Source of the DNA: Macrotrachela quadricornifera
Taxonomy: Eukaryota; Rotifera; Eurotatoria; Philodinida; Philodinidae
Assembly: GCA_022393335.1 (NCBI GenBank)
Contig: JAJEKB010020179.1
Location: forward strand, 262,492 to 326,491
DNA length: 64,000 bases
Reading direction: 5' to 3'
The translations under genes were made by a program, and so were the position numbers. This document shows, one piece after another, positions 25,642 to 38,112 of this stretch; the stretch's first letter is position 1, and every line of letters starts with the position of its first letter. A model generated the notes under the pieces. That model saw only the letters and a program-made list of their open reading frames with translations. It did no database searches and was not told the origin of the DNA.

Positions 25642-26168
25642 AAAAATATCAAAATGATTTTGTTTTTATTGTTTTTCTTAATTATTTTATGTAATACTAT
25701 GTTAAGAAATGATTCTAGTCAACATGTACTCCGTCGATTCCACAAATTGTGTATGCATTTAACTGTTAGAATCAACAAATGTTATTTTATGACGCTCACT
25801 CATGTCCAGTATATATACACATATATACATCGTTCTTTTCTTCCATGTTGAATAGATATATCGTCTTGTTGATCATTATGAGATCATGATGATCTAATAT
25901 TCTTTATTATGTCCTCAAGGAAAAGAAGGTTTTCTTTGTGATTCAACCATCACGATTTTATCGTCCATTTGCATTGTTCTATTTGCGGAAATAAATAAAA
26001 AAAATATCGAGAAGATATTGTACTCTTTAAATCTATATTCAAAATGTTGCAGATAGTTCTGATATGGATCAGCTACAAAACTCGAATGTTGCAAGTATTT
26101 ATTTTTGTAGAACTTGTTCAGAGTGATCTTGACACAGGTTTCACTACCGTCAAATAGTCATAATATGA

Positions 26169-26652
26169 ATGCTTAAACTTCTGATGTTAATCCTGAATGG
26201 GAGAAATCTTCCACAACATTTTTCCATTCTGAACATACTCATGATGACGAACAAATTGAAAAATCTCAATACCAATCAAATGAACCAACATATATCGATA
26301 AGATGGTCAGAACTCACATCAACACAACAATTCAATTTAACACAGGTTCACTTTTCCTCTATCTACGATCTCAGAATATATCATCGACTATCAAATCAAC
26401 AATACAATTATGAACTCCGACTTCTACCTTTGGAAGAAAACGAACATCAATACATCGATTTACTCAACAGCTCCGAAACAATTCACATTGAAGTCGCACA
26501 TCAACATTAGCTTACGATCGATATTCATCATAACAACAATACCCCAAATCTTCCAGAAAAACATTACGAACAATATTTCATCAATAACAGTAATAACAAT
26601 AAACAACTGCGAATACTACAGCCACGTGTACCCAACCCATAGACTAAATTAA
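26169..26652 (+). other. T-poor segment open in all three forward frames
   Basis: The composition differs from its surroundings: few T, many aac/aca/atc triplets. The three forward frames stay open over long parts of about 26200-26640. None gives a recognisable domain. It may be a transposon-derived or decayed coding fragment; function unknown. Confidence 0.3.
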
Positions 26653-26877
26653 AAAAAAAGAATACATGCACTCCCTATTTATACGTATATGCAGCATCTA
26701 ATGTATCTTAGCATCATAGCAAGTATTTCGAATTGTCAAGCAAATCATATATATATCTCTTTTACTATAACTAATAATCATTGAAATTAATGGTATTACT
26801 GATATTTCTAAAATTTCCACATATTTTAAACCTAAGCTTAGGATCCATATCTATTTCATTATTATCTTGTATAATTG

Positions 26878-26969
26878 GGTACTGGTTTGCTATCTCCCCA
26901 CATTAATGAGTAAGGTACTATTGGAAAATTTTAAAAAAAACTTATACGGGGAGATAGCAAACCAGTACC
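26878..26969. mobile_element. Miniature hairpin element with 22-base perfect arms
   Basis: The arms at 26878-26899 (starting ggtactggtttgc) and 26948-26969 are exact reverse complements around a 48-base AT-rich loop. The size and perfection suggest a very recent tiny MITE or a transcribed hairpin. No clear target duplication was seen. Confidence 0.7.
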
Positions 26970-28328
26970 GTATTCCTATTATATTATGATCAATACCTGT
27001 GACACTCTAACACTACGTAATTACAAAATTATTTGTTTAATATCCTCCATCTTTGTAGGTAATTAACTCTTTGGTGTTCTTCATATGGTCAGGGCGTTAG
27101 TTTAACATTTTAGATCAAAAGACTAGAGATATGTTAGTGAGCGTAATGATAAAATTTGCTAGATATAACTTTCAAAAAACAAGAGAAAATCACGTAGTTT
27201 ACGATCATAGTATGAAATCTTATGCCAAACGATTGCCAAATAAGTAGAAACAGAATAAGCTGTCTTTATAACTTATTTTCACCAAGTGAATTAGCTCTAT
27301 TGAAATAAAACCCAGTTTTTATTATATATGTACGTCAGAAGAATCAATATTTTCATATATTAAAATATGATACACTTGCAGCTTTTGTTTTATTTTATAG
27401 ATTTTTATTAAAAAAAAGATTTTATATAAACTTTAGTATATTGTAACTTTATCAATACATGATAATGAGCTAATAAATCAATAATAAAATTAACTTAGTT
27501 ATATTACTTGATTTTTTCAAAGTATAATACAGATCAAATGCCATCTCCACTAAATATGTCTGAATGTTGGTTTGTGATTGTATATTAAAAAGAATCTATA
27601 AATCTTTCAATGATTTTCTAATAAAATTGAGTGCAAAGAGAAAGATTTGTGTGCTATAATAAAAATTGAGATTGAAAGCGAAAACATAGAATACGTTGTG
27701 TACTTGTATTTTTGTAGCCTTAATTTCTTGGTAAGTAACGGTTGGACAAAACCGATATTGACGGAACACTTTAATGAATAAAATTTGGTTAGTTCAACTA
27801 CATTGATGTGTGCAGAATGAAAATAAAAACACCTATCATTCTAATAATAAAGTTTCTTTTTTACTCCTTCACATGTTGAAAAATAAATAATGACTCCGTT
27901 CTTCTCGTGTTTTTCGTTTGTTATGAAAGATAAGACAATCAATATTATTTTACTTTATAAATTTAACAAGTAATATGAGATAGATGCAGTTTACTGATGA
28001 AATACGCCTCTCCAAAATAAATAATGTGAATAGGTATAGAAGAAAAATTAAAGATGATAGCAATTATTAACAAATGTGTTTTATTTCTGTATTGTGAAAA
28101 AATTTGATTCTGTAGATAAGAAACTGTCCATGTATACTTAATAGAGAGAAGTAATGAATCATTTGCTTATCTTGAAAGAACTAATATTACAAAAAGAAAA
28201 AAATTTCTTTTTTTTTTGTATTATTCAATCATTAAATAGTTAGATGAGTAAGTTCGCAAGTGTTGATAAAAAGAGAAAAAAAAATGATATCAGTAAAAAA
28301 ATCATACTTGTTGCCGTTCTCTTTTAAA
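26970..28328. other. Intergenic, no gene seen
   Basis: AT-rich sequence without a supported coding frame, repeat or RNA. Confidence 0.45.
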
Positions 28329-28350
28329 TAAGATATATATATATATAAGG
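28329..28350 (+). promoter_or_regulatory. Possible TATA region
   Basis: An (AT)n tract ending in tataaggtggg lies about 90-105 bases before the ATG at 28436, a plausible TATA position for the small membrane-protein gene. It could be only a microsatellite. Confidence 0.35.
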
Positions 28351-28435
28351 TGGGAGTAAAAGATTAAGACACAGTATAGAACACATTTCTTTTCATTCTT
28401 CTTCTCAAAACGTATTACGAAATATTCTTCACAAA

Positions 28436-28895
28436 ATGTCCTCTTTAACTTATGTTTTCTGTGTGTTATTTTTATTAATTTCGGTTGTCTATCTATCGTT
28501 GGCACAGACTCCTCAATGTAGAAGTTGTTGTAATGGAGGCAGTTGCACAGCAGCATACAACGGACACACTGGTATCTAAAAACTAAAATTTTTTTGAAAA
28601 TTGTTTTACCAGTTTTATTCATTAAGGGCGATGTTGTGGAACAGTTATAGATCCATGGTGTTGCTCATGTAAGTACAATTGAAAGAATAAGTGAATAGAT
28701 TAATAATACTTACTTTTATTTTTCTACTGTATAGGGACTGATTCATGTGTTTCTTCTACTCGAAGCTGTAGACCTAGTGCACGTCGATGGGGAGCCTTGA
28801 CGCTGGGTGGATTGATTGGTGTCATTATTGGAAGCGTTTGCGGGTGCTGTTTATTAGTGGCATTGATTGTCTTTATATGTAAAAAAGTATGCTGA
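28436..28895 (+). CDS. Small cysteine-rich single-pass membrane protein
   Basis: Three short exons, 28436-28571, 28627-28668 and 28735-28895, join in phase with GT-AG borders and give about 112 residues. The start is a signal peptide (MSSLTYVFCVLFLLISVVYL, cleavage after about SLAQ). A Cys-dense ectodomain follows, with paired CC motifs (CRSCCNGG, GRCCG, WCCS). Then comes one membrane helix (LGGLIGVIIGSVCGCCLLVALIVFICKK) and a very short cytoplasmic end. AATAAA follows near 29038. The layout recalls small Shisa/CYSTM-like membrane proteins, but no family is claimed. The intron in-phase joins and the hydrophobic pattern are the evidence; function unknown. Confidence 0.75.
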
Positions 28896-29599
28896 TAACT
28901 GACATAGAGAAAGCGATATATATGACTCATTATAAACATGCAACGTTATTACGAGACCATAATAATAGTCTTGTACTACTTAATCAAGCTGGAATTTTTT
29001 TTTATTTTATAATTTGTAAAAATTTCATTATGTTTATAAATAAAGAATTGCTTCATTTCAAGAAGTGAATTGAAACTGAACTTTAAATTTTATCTAAGTG
29101 CTGGCAGTTGAAGATCAAATTGGATGAAGATTTAATAAATAAATAGCACTTCGTTTTGTTCGTATATGAAAACAGAGTAAACCACACGAATCTTTCTACC
29201 AAAGCAGTTGTATTACGCTACGACAAATAACAAATATATTGCGTTGTCGTTTTTTTTTCTTTTTCTTCGCACTATCTTCCCAATCCTTATCACCTGATGT
29301 TTTTCTTTTACTTTTCGTATATGCAAGAACAGATATTTTTTTTTAATTCACTTTTTTTCTACTTAGAATAATTTGTGTGTTTAAACTTATGTATTTCAGA
29401 GGGACTGTACCAAAAATATCTATCAGTGAATCTAATACAAACTTTCAACACTCGATAAGTCACAACTTCGATACATTACTAATTCGATCAAAACATTTGT
29501 TCATATTGATCTATCTATCAATTTTCTCATAAATATTGGAAGTAAAAAAGTGTTTTTTTATTGTATTTGATGTTCATGATTAACAACTCGTATCGTTCA
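28896..29599. other. Intergenic, no gene seen
   Basis: Contains the 3' end of the small membrane-protein gene and T-rich stretches. Nothing else is supported. Confidence 0.45.
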
Positions 29600-30215
29600 T
29601 CCAACATATGTCGCAATTATATGCAATCTATGTATTCACAATTACTCGAAGAGATTCTTCTCAATATGCGACAGGATGAAACAGTAAAGATCGACTTTGT
29701 TAAATTTTGTCGACCAAGATACACTGATAACGATCCAACATTTTGTGTAATTAATGAATTCGAATAATCTACTTCCATTGACTGCATATCGATATCGAGT
29801 TATGTTCAATGATGAATTTGAGAAGAGACACTTTTGATCATTTTCTATCAACAAGTGTTAATCGACAAGTTTCGCTTGTGTTTGCTGACAGTGCCCAATA
29901 CAATCCTAAATTGAGAGACGTTCTCTTTCAAATACAATTGATCTATCAATTTCGGCCGCTTTATTTGCACTGTTGGGCAATGTGAGCTAATTCTCTTTTC
30001 GATACGCATTGTGTCTCGAATTGGTAAAATAGAACAAATCGCAAAACCGATTGTGGGAAGTGAAATTACCATTGCCAAGTGATAAAGATGAACAGCTCAA
30101 GCAGCTAACAGATTCCATGTGAAGGGAGAATGAAGAAGGAATAGAATGGGTTTCACTAAGTCATTTATTGGCGAAAATCAGTCAATTAAACAAAGCCGAA
30201 GAAATTTATAAAAAT
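29600..30215 (+). pseudogene. Decayed mono-ADP-ribosyltransferase/TPR protein
   Basis: The first part, open to 29766, has DFVKFCRPRYTDNDP and VINEFE, as in the bdelloid ART/TPR family. A second frame holds FLSTSVNRQVSLVFAD, matching the F-x-S-T-S signature of R-S-E type ADP-ribosyltransferases. A third frame holds ELILFSIRIVSRIG, where the Glu-rich catalytic strand should lie. The last part resembles the start of TPR repeats (DEQLKQLTDSM ... HLLAKISQLNKAEEIY). At least three frames and several stops are needed, so no active enzyme is possible. Intact relatives transfer ADP-ribose to protein arginines. Confidence 0.65.
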
Positions 30216-31032
30216 GATACTTGAATCCTCAGCTAACAACAATTTGGTAGATAGTGCATGTTTTTATAATAAGTTCGAGCTTGCTATGCTTCAAAAACAC
30301 GATCAACAAAAAGCTTTTTCATCTAATTACCCTGTTCTAGCCATTTCAGTTCATTTTTATTCCTATCACAATCAATTAAACAATATTATATTAAATACAA
30401 CTTCAACATCTCTCCTATATTCTAGTAATTGTATTTCTTCTCACAGTCTTCCATAGATACTCTTTTTGACCATTTTTAGATCTCGAACACAGAAAGACCG
30501 ATCGGACTGAAATTCTTACCATAGATAGATCACGTCAAATAACGAGATCCGTGTTCGAGAAAACATTTTTTTAAAGGACGTCTTTGTGAGGTTTTCCATA
30601 GGGTCTTTTCTTGCCACTGTACGATTTCATCAAATTTTGTCTGATTGAGCTAAAAATTTATTTGTAGATACCTACGACCATATCTCAGACGTAGTTTTGA
30701 GCTGTTTCAAAAATCTCACTTTCTTTTTATTTTATAAAAAAATATCGAAAGGTTTTCTGGCCTTTGTATATCCTATATCTCGGGATGGAGAAGTCAAAAA
30801 CGAAAACGGTTGTCCTTGGCACGATTGACCGCTTCATATGAAAAACTGATTTTGAAAAGTTGAAAATTCATTTTTTTAGCGATTCAATGAAGAATCTGTT
30901 ATAGCGACTTTGTTTTACTTCGTATTAGTTAGTAAAATTTTGGCAATTTTTGGTATATCAGCTTCTCGTAAAAACCAAATAAAACAAAAACGGCAGGTCA
31001 GATTTAGGTCCAGAGTTCGGACGCAAGTATTC
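30216..31032. other. Intergenic, repeat-like but unassigned
   Basis: A weak 10-base inverted pair (tctcgaacac / gtgttcgaga) lies near 30480-30570. The rest reads like old repeat sequence, with no coding frame. Confidence 0.35.
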
Positions 31033-31855
31033 GTACTTGTACTTATACTTATATTTCAGGACCTATGGTGACATCTATAGATCCATGAGGGCTAGAATAT
31101 AGGGATATGCATAGATCTTCAAGACCTATCCTATGATTGTGCCCAGAGGCCTATAATGTCAATAACATGAGGGTATCTGTAGATTTTCAAAGGTAATAAT
31201 ATCGGGGTGTCCATAGGTTTTGAAAACCTAGCATATCGGTACTGATAAATGGTGAAAGCTATCGAATGTTGCTATCAATAACTTTTCATAGACAGTATTT
31301 GGATAGCGCTAGTTATTATCAGTTTTCTAAGGCTTTTAGGCGCAATCCGGAAAACTGTCAAAATCGCCACTTGTATCTAATGTAAGAGGGGTGTATCTGA
31401 GTTTTTCTTTAGGAAGCAAATGTGAGCTACATTTCTTGGTTCCAAGTTATTAAAACAAGAGATAGAATATTGTTACGCTCACGGTGTTATGTTTATAAAT
31501 TTGGGTAAACTTTGATCTTTGCTTCAACCAAAGATCGCTTCATCACTAGATCTGTGCCTACGCCAACTAATGTAAATAACAGAGGCTTGACTGGCTCGAG
31601 CTCAGCGAGCTGAACTAGAAATCTGACAAACATACTAGCGGATACTCCTATAGAATTGTCCTAGAGAATCTCTGGGTACAATTATAGGATAAGTCTTGGA
31701 GATCTATGGATATTACTATATTATAGCCATCATGGATCTATAGGTGCCACCATAGGATACGCTTCGAGGAATCTTGTAAGCACCAGCATTGTTTCGTAGT
31801 TGAAGCTCAAGTACACAAGTACTCTTTCTGAAGTATAAGTTCAAGTAAAATATTT
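31033..31855. mobile_element. Foldback element, diverged arms
   Basis: The left arm (about 31033-31165) and right arm (about 31640-31855) are imperfect reverse complements. They share acctat-ggtg and ctatagatccatga followed by ggct-ataatatag. Short internal motifs such as atagatcttcaagacctat recur. There is no coding capacity. Confidence 0.6.
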
Positions 31856-33073
31856 TTATTTGGGACACTTGTACTTGTCATAAATCTGTTGAGCTCATTC
31901 ACGCATAGATCGAAAACACAATATCTAGCCTATCTCTAGAACACATCAACAAAAAAATAATTTTTCTTTTGTTTTATATCAGAAAGAGGAAGTACTCTTA
32001 AATGACAGGCTAGACACTACTCTATACAAATATATAGTCATCATCTGTTTCCCTTTCAATAGAATTGAGATATAATAAAAATTGAAGTAGGATTATTATT
32101 AATGGAGGACTCTTTATTGAAAAAATATCAATTGACATCTGTTGTCGAACACAACACAATATTGTCCAATGCACTCATCGTTTATTATTTTATTTTCGAA
32201 TATAAAGAATAAACATTAGCGAGTCAACGAATAAAATATCAATTTTACAGCGTTTCATTCAAGAGTAAGTTTAGAAAAACTATTAACTATACTGAAATCT
32301 ATGTGATTGCATACAATTTGAGAAAATGTAAGCAAGATGTAGTAAAAACAAAACATTTGCTTCTATTTCCTCCTTCTCAAATAGACTGACCTACGTCTCT
32401 TTCAAGAATTTATGATTAAAATTTGTTTTCTGTTATATTTAGATAAGATAGGTTTTAGTTCATAGTTTATTCTCTGAGAAATTCAAATTAAAGCGTTTAG
32501 TTTCCGATTTATAGGATAATTTCTACTGAAACACTCGTTCTTTTTTATTTGTTCCTCATAATGTTTGATTAATTTAAATCTACATTCATGGACATCATGA
32601 GAAAGCTCGTCAAAAATTCAACTTTGGCGACTCCTTCCATTTATATTATGTTACATATAAAGAACGAAACATAAACATAGTTTTCAATAAAGTTGTAGAC
32701 AACGTTGCATTCTTTCGTTTATGGATTGAGCTGAATGCGAAAATCTGCTTTTGCTGAAATACTGATGATGCAAATTATAGTTTATAGTATGGTCTACGAT
32801 GATTTTCCATATATGACGGAGATGTTCATTTGAGTATGTGCAATCTAGACTTAAACGAAAAAATATCGATTCTCTCAGATATTTTGCTTGGTACACGTAC
32901 ATTTGCAATATCACTAATTGATATACTTATGATAGTTTCTAATCATATCCTATGTAATATCATTCTCATGTATCTACATCCGATCATGTTATGTTCAACA
33001 ATATGACTAATTTAATTTGTTTTATTATAGATCTAATTGAATTGAGTGACTATCATCTTTACAAAGCAAATAG
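31856..33073. other. Intergenic, no gene seen
   Basis: AT-rich sequence upstream of the secreted protein gene. No coding frame is supported. Confidence 0.45.
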
Positions 33074-33580
33074 ATGATGTACTTTAGATTTATAAGTTTT
33101 ATTTTAATTATTCTAAGCATCAATCACTCGGATGGTGTCAACTGTGGAAAATATGTTGGTGCAACGTATCAGATTATAACTGATGTTGGTCCTTTTTCGG
33201 TTTATCAATTAGTGAGACTTCAAACCGATGGATCAGTTACATCTGTTAACAATGTAGAAAATGGTTTTTCTTTTGATCCAACCACTCCAAGTCAACCATT
33301 CACTACAGCACTTGGAGAATGGGATTGTATTGCCAAAGATCGGATACATATACGTACTGCAGATTTCAATCATAAGATTTCCAACAGTGATGCTCCAACT
33401 TCAATATCATGGGACAATATTATTTTGAATTTCACCAACAACGGTAACTCCGTACAAGGAACTTATCGATTCGCCTTCTATCCAGTAGGAACCTATCCAA
33501 TTGATCCCAATACTGAACCATTACCTGATTCTTCATTTGGTCCATATCCAATAACTGGTGGACGATTTCGTTTCTTTTGA
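33074..33580 (+). CDS. Secreted protein, possible calycin-like beta-barrel
   Basis: An intact 168-residue frame with a signal peptide (FRFISFILIILSI, then a likely cleavage before VNCGKY). The mature part alternates polar and hydrophobic residues in a beta-strand pattern. It has a GEWDC and DRIHIRTADFNH segment like the G-x-W...R-x-F/H strands of small bacterial and fungal lipocalin-like proteins. Two Cys could pair. No intron is needed. The family is suggested only by pattern. A second Met at 33077 could also start translation without changing the signal peptide. Confidence 0.65.
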   Translation: MMYFRFISFILIILSINHSDGVNCGKYVGATYQIITDVGPFSVYQLVRLQTDGSVTSVNNVENGFSFDPTTPSQPFTTALGEWDCIAKDRIHIRTADFNHKISNSDAPTSISWDNIILNFTNNGNSVQGTYRFAFYPVGTYPIDPNTEPLPDSSFGPYPITGGRFRFF

Positions 33581-34825
33581 TTTTGACTATACATTCACTA
33601 AACACAAATAATTAGTACCTATATGTCATCATACTGAAGATGATCGACATAATAGCTGGCTAACAACAGAAAAGATCGAAAATTCTATAGATATTTAAAT
33701 AAATAAATACCTATATGAAAAGTATATTTTTCTTCCTCTCTCTTTTAAACAAAAGAGTAATTTTTTCGATATGCTGCTTTTTCATAACAAAACATGAAAA
33801 ATTTATATTTAACATTTACAAGAAGATATTTTTCTCAAGTATATAAAATATCTATAATCTTTTATCTTTATATGTCTGCATAAAACACTATTGCCTAATT
33901 CAACAAATATAAATTCCAAAATAAAAGTAAAGAACGAAACAAATTTTTTTTGTATAATACTTATGCAATCAATTATCCATCTTTTTCATTTGCAACTAAA
34001 TCTTTCATTTATATCTCAAAGTACGTTATTGTGAAACTTTTTCTTTGTTGTACTGTTTAATGCTCATAAAGCATTCATCTAGAACTTATAGGTGATAAAA
34101 TCAATTGTATCAACGGAAGTTCTCAAGAAATAGTTTATTAATAGATATGAAACTATCAATTTACTTATAAATATGACTGAACATAATCAATTTTTGCAAC
34201 ATCTTTTAGTATTACATTGCAAGACTGCACATACGAGAAAAAAACATGTTTACTATATAAATAAAAAAACATCATCTGACACAAATTGGAAACATATTGA
34301 ATACATTAATTTGAAGATAATAATAATTATTGTGTTTTATTTTTCTTTCTGACAAGCGAAAAATATTGATCATAATTATTTAACAAATTTAAAAATTTAT
34401 TTAAATAGGTTAAGAAATTCCATTTATAATAAATCTATGAGAATTAATATCTATACTTTTTTCTTATAAGTAAAGAAATGAATCTTTTTAAAGTATCTAT
34501 TATTGGATGAAGAAAGTTCATGATCGTGCTATATTTTGTATATTTAAAGATTAAAAAAAATAACAATTAATAGATAAAACTAAATATCAATGTATATTTC
34601 ATCATAATCCTATTGAAAGATCGCATGTATATACATTCTTCAACGACAATGATTTATATATTGTCAAAGATAAAGGTATAAAACAATCAAGATATTTATA
34701 ATCTGAAAAATCCTACATTTATGTTATTTATTATGAATAAGTATCGGTTTTTATATGTTTATTTATCTATTAGTAAAGAATGTTTACCATAGTTTAATTT
34801 AATTTCTATTTTTAGACCCGAAATC
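33581..34825. other. Intergenic, no gene seen
   Basis: AT-rich sequence. A pyrimidine-rich tag ending in tttttag at about 34810-34816, just before the peptidase ATG, may be a 5'-UTR splice acceptor. Confidence 0.4.
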
Positions 34826-36901
34826 ATGTTAATCATTAATATAAAATTTTATTTCTTCTTATTATTTTTACAAATATTTTCAAGTTTTTCAACCGAAATA
34901 AAATCAAAATTAACATTCAATGAATTTTTTAATTATACAACTTTTTCATTATTATCTTTTTCTCCAAATGGACAATATTTACTTTTTCAAACAAAGTATC
35001 CATCATGGAATACAAATTCTTTTAAAAATAATTTATGGTTATATAATATAAAAGAAAAAACAAAAAAATTAATAATAAAAAATTCTCATAAATCAATTAA
35101 ACCACAATGGTCACCTTCAGGTAATTGGATTGCATTATTACTTGATGAAAAATTATCAAATAATTATAATCAAACATTATTTAAAAATTTACCTCAAATA
35201 GAACATTATATTTATTTATATTCTCTTGTATCAAATGATTTATTACCTATACAAATTGGAAAAGATATACCATTAGCTTTTACATGGTCAAATAATGATT
35301 CTTCACTCTATTTAGCTACAGTTAATTTACAAGCAATTATTAATAAAACTGATGATGATGATGATGAATGGAAAGATGTTATTCAATATCGACAAAGTAG
35401 AAAAAATGAACAAAGTATAATTTATCAGATTAATTTCGAACAAAATTATCGTTCATTATCTATAAAAAAAAATATTATTAAAAATCTACCTTTTTTCATT
35501 AGTGAATTATTATTTGTTCCATTGAATGAAAAATTTTTATGTACATCTGTATCTACACTTATGGAAGATCTTGAAGATTTTGAAATTTATTCAATCGATC
35601 TTCGAAATACATCATCATCATTAATAAGATTAACCGATAATGAAGCTTTTGAAGAAGGATTAAAATTATCAATTGATAATAAATATGTTCTATTTCAAAC
35701 AAGCGGTCTTGGATCCAATAAAAACAAATCTCTTAGTCCACAAGTACGTCTTTATTCAATAGATTTAACAACTGGACAATTAATACGTTTAGCAGAAAAT
35801 TTTCAAGGTAGTATATTTGGATATACAATTCGATCAGATGGTAGTATTTATATTCTTGGACAATTAGGAACAGAAGTACAAATTTATTCTCAACGATTAT
35901 TAACAGAAGATTTAATAAAACATATTGGATGGAATGGAACATATCATTCAATTATATCATCAAATCAAAATGATTTTATTTCATTTATTTATTCTTCAAC
36001 AGAAAATCCAATGGAAATTTATTTAATTAATAATATTAATCAACTTCAATTAGCAGAAATAATAACAGATGAAAATAAAATTTTTACTCAACGAAATTTA
36101 CCTCAAACAAAAGTATATAAATGGATAAATGAAGAAGATCATCAAATTATTGAAGGAATATTACATTATCCACCTGGAAAATTTCAATCAAATAATTTAC
36201 CATTATTAGTACTTATTCATGGTGGACCTTTTTCAGTAAATCATAATCAACTTAATTTTGATTGGTATAATTGGGCTACATTAGCAGCATCAGAAGGTTG
36301 GTTAGTATTAGAACCTAATTATCGAGGATCAACAGGATATGGTGATCAATTTCTTAATGAAATTCGTTATAAACCTGTATCTTTACCAGGAAAAGATATA
36401 CTTTTTGGTGTTGATCAATTGATTAAAGATGGAATTGTTGATCCTTATAGACTTACTATTGGTGGTTATAGTTATGGTGGATTTTTAACTAATTGGTTAA
36501 TTACACAAACTAAACGTTTCAATGCTGCTTTATCAGGAGCTGGGAATATTGAACATAGTTCAGCATGGGGTACAAAAGATATACCTGTATTTATTAAGTA
36601 CTTATTTGGAGGATTTCCATGGGAAACATCATATGTATATCAAAATGAAGCTCCTATTTATCAACTTGATAGAGTACGTACACCAACATTAATTGTTACT
36701 GGTGGAAATGATGTACGAGTTCCTACTAGTCAAAGTTATATGATGGAACGAGGTCTACATTATAGAGGAGTACCAGTAAAACTCATCATTTTGCCAAATG
36801 AAGGACATGAATTATCTATAAATCCTTGGCATGGAAAAATTAAAGTTCGTGAAGAATTAAAATGGTTAAAAAAGTATGGTAATCAATCATCAATTCCATA
36901 A
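34826..36901 (+). CDS. S9C prolyl oligopeptidase family dipeptidyl peptidase
   Basis: A single uninterrupted exon of 691 residues. A hydrophobic leader (FYFFLLFLQIFSSFS) suggests secretion. Residues about 30-420 form the beta-propeller part (SFSPNGQYLLF, PQWSPSGNWIALL). The alpha/beta-hydrolase domain follows, with HGGPF, the nucleophile in GGYSYGG (Ser549), Asp629 in GGNDVRVP and His661 in EGHEL, in the spacing usual for peptidase family S9. The closest types are dipeptidyl-peptidase 5 and acylaminoacyl-peptidase, which remove dipeptides or blocked residues from peptide ends. The length is normal for the family. AATAAA follows at 36959-36964. The run of Asp near residue 177 comes from a GAT repeat. 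Codons are strongly AT-ended, as in the neighbouring native-looking genes. Confidence 0.9.
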   Translation: MLIINIKFYFFLLFLQIFSSFSTEIKSKLTFNEFFNYTTFSLLSFSPNGQYLLFQTKYPSWNTNSFKNNLWLYNIKEKTKKLIIKNSHKSIKPQWSPSGNWIALLLDEKLSNNYNQTLFKNLPQIEHYIYLYSLVSNDLLPIQIGKDIPLAFTWSNNDSSLYLATVNLQAIINKTDDDDDEWKDVIQYRQSRKNEQSIIYQINFEQNYRSLSIKKNIIKNLPFFISELLFVPLNEKFLCTSVSTLMEDLEDFEIYSIDLRNTSSSLIRLTDNEAFEEGLKLSIDNKYVLFQTSGLGSNKNKSLSPQVRLYSIDLTTGQLIRLAENFQGSIFGYTIRSDGSIYILGQLGTEVQIYSQRLLTEDLIKHIGWNGTYHSIISSNQNDFISFIYSSTENPMEIYLINNINQLQLAEIITDENKIFTQRNLPQTKVYKWINEEDHQIIEGILHYPPGKFQSNNLPLLVLIHGGPFSVNHNQLNFDWYNWATLAASEGWLVLEPNYRGSTGYGDQFLNEIRYKPVSLPGKDILFGVDQLIKDGIVDPYRLTIGGYSYGGFLTNWLITQTKRFNAALSGAGNIEHSSAWGTKDIPVFIKYLFGGFPWETSYVYQNEAPIYQLDRVRTPTLIVTGGNDVRVPTSQSYMMERGLHYRGVPVKLIILPNEGHELSINPWHGKIKVREELKWLKKYGNQSSIP

Positions 36902-38049
36902 AAGAAAACTAAACGAAACTGTACTTTCCAGTTGTATTTTATTGATAATGTGCTTTATAATAAAGACTTTTTTGATTATTTAAAAATTTTAGTTGTTCGC
37001 TATTTTGTAGATATTTATATATATATTATAGTAGAAGAATAGGATGATTTTTTGAACTAATAAATGAACTCTGATCTACCATGTATTTACAGTCATCACT
37101 TTGTTGCAATTTTTCTCGTTTTCACTTAGATTGAAGTAAACAAAAATTAAAAAGTTTCTACCGGTAAAGTATTCAAACTTTTATTTTGAGTCACTCACCA
37201 TGAATCCTTTTCCACTCAAACGAGTGAACCAAAGTTCATGTGGTTGACTCATATTATTTAAGGAATAGATTTACAAAAGATTTTAAGAGCTACAATTCAA
37301 GCCATGACTGACATCTGATAGAAGAGTTACTATTGGCCATTAGTGAAGACGTAATAGCGAATGACTCGATTCTCACCTATAATTATTTTCCTCCTTCGTA
37401 GCTTGTTGTATCAGTTTTTTTTCTTTCTAATCTCTTTTTATCGTTGCAAGGCGAGCTGTCACCTCAATATTTTTATTGCACATGTTTCTATCACAAATTA
37501 TACTAAAAATATTTGTATTATGTGCCTTTGTATTTTGTATACAGTTTGAATGATGACGACACAAACGCAATCGGAAATGACACGACAATAGTGAAAAATT
37601 CGGCATTCTGTTCGTCTTTTAATTGATTTCGTAAACCCTGAAATCTGATAAAGTTGTCCCTGGCTAAGTCAGAATATTTCCTATTTCAATTTTTTTGTTA
37701 TACATCTATTTTTGGTTTAACTTTATTCCTTTTTATAAACAGCTCTAACATCCTAACACTTGCACATAGACAACTTATTAAAATAAACCTGTAGAAATGT
37801 TAATATGTCTTTAACTTTTATTCGAAACAAAGAAAAGAATTTTCATTATGATTATCTTGGTTTTAAACAAAAGCTAAGAATGAATTTACACATCTAATCA
37901 TTGTCTTTAATAAAATGAGTTACACCTTTTCTATCGACAGATGGTCTTCTGATGGAGATAATGAATTTCAATTATCCCTCCTTTGTGACAGGCTAAACTA
38001 TTAGTATCGGTCACCATTAAAATGTAGTCCTCATATTTTAAAGAAAATC
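36902..38049. other. Intergenic, no gene seen
   Basis: Holds the peptidase polyadenylation signal. An acceptor-like tatttag at about 38084-38090 precedes the next gene's ATG, so an untranslated upstream exon could lie here. Confidence 0.4.
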
Positions 38050-38112
38050 TTGTTGATAAAAGTATTATTAAATGTAATTATGTATTTAGGTGATTTCACA
38101 GAAACATCATCA

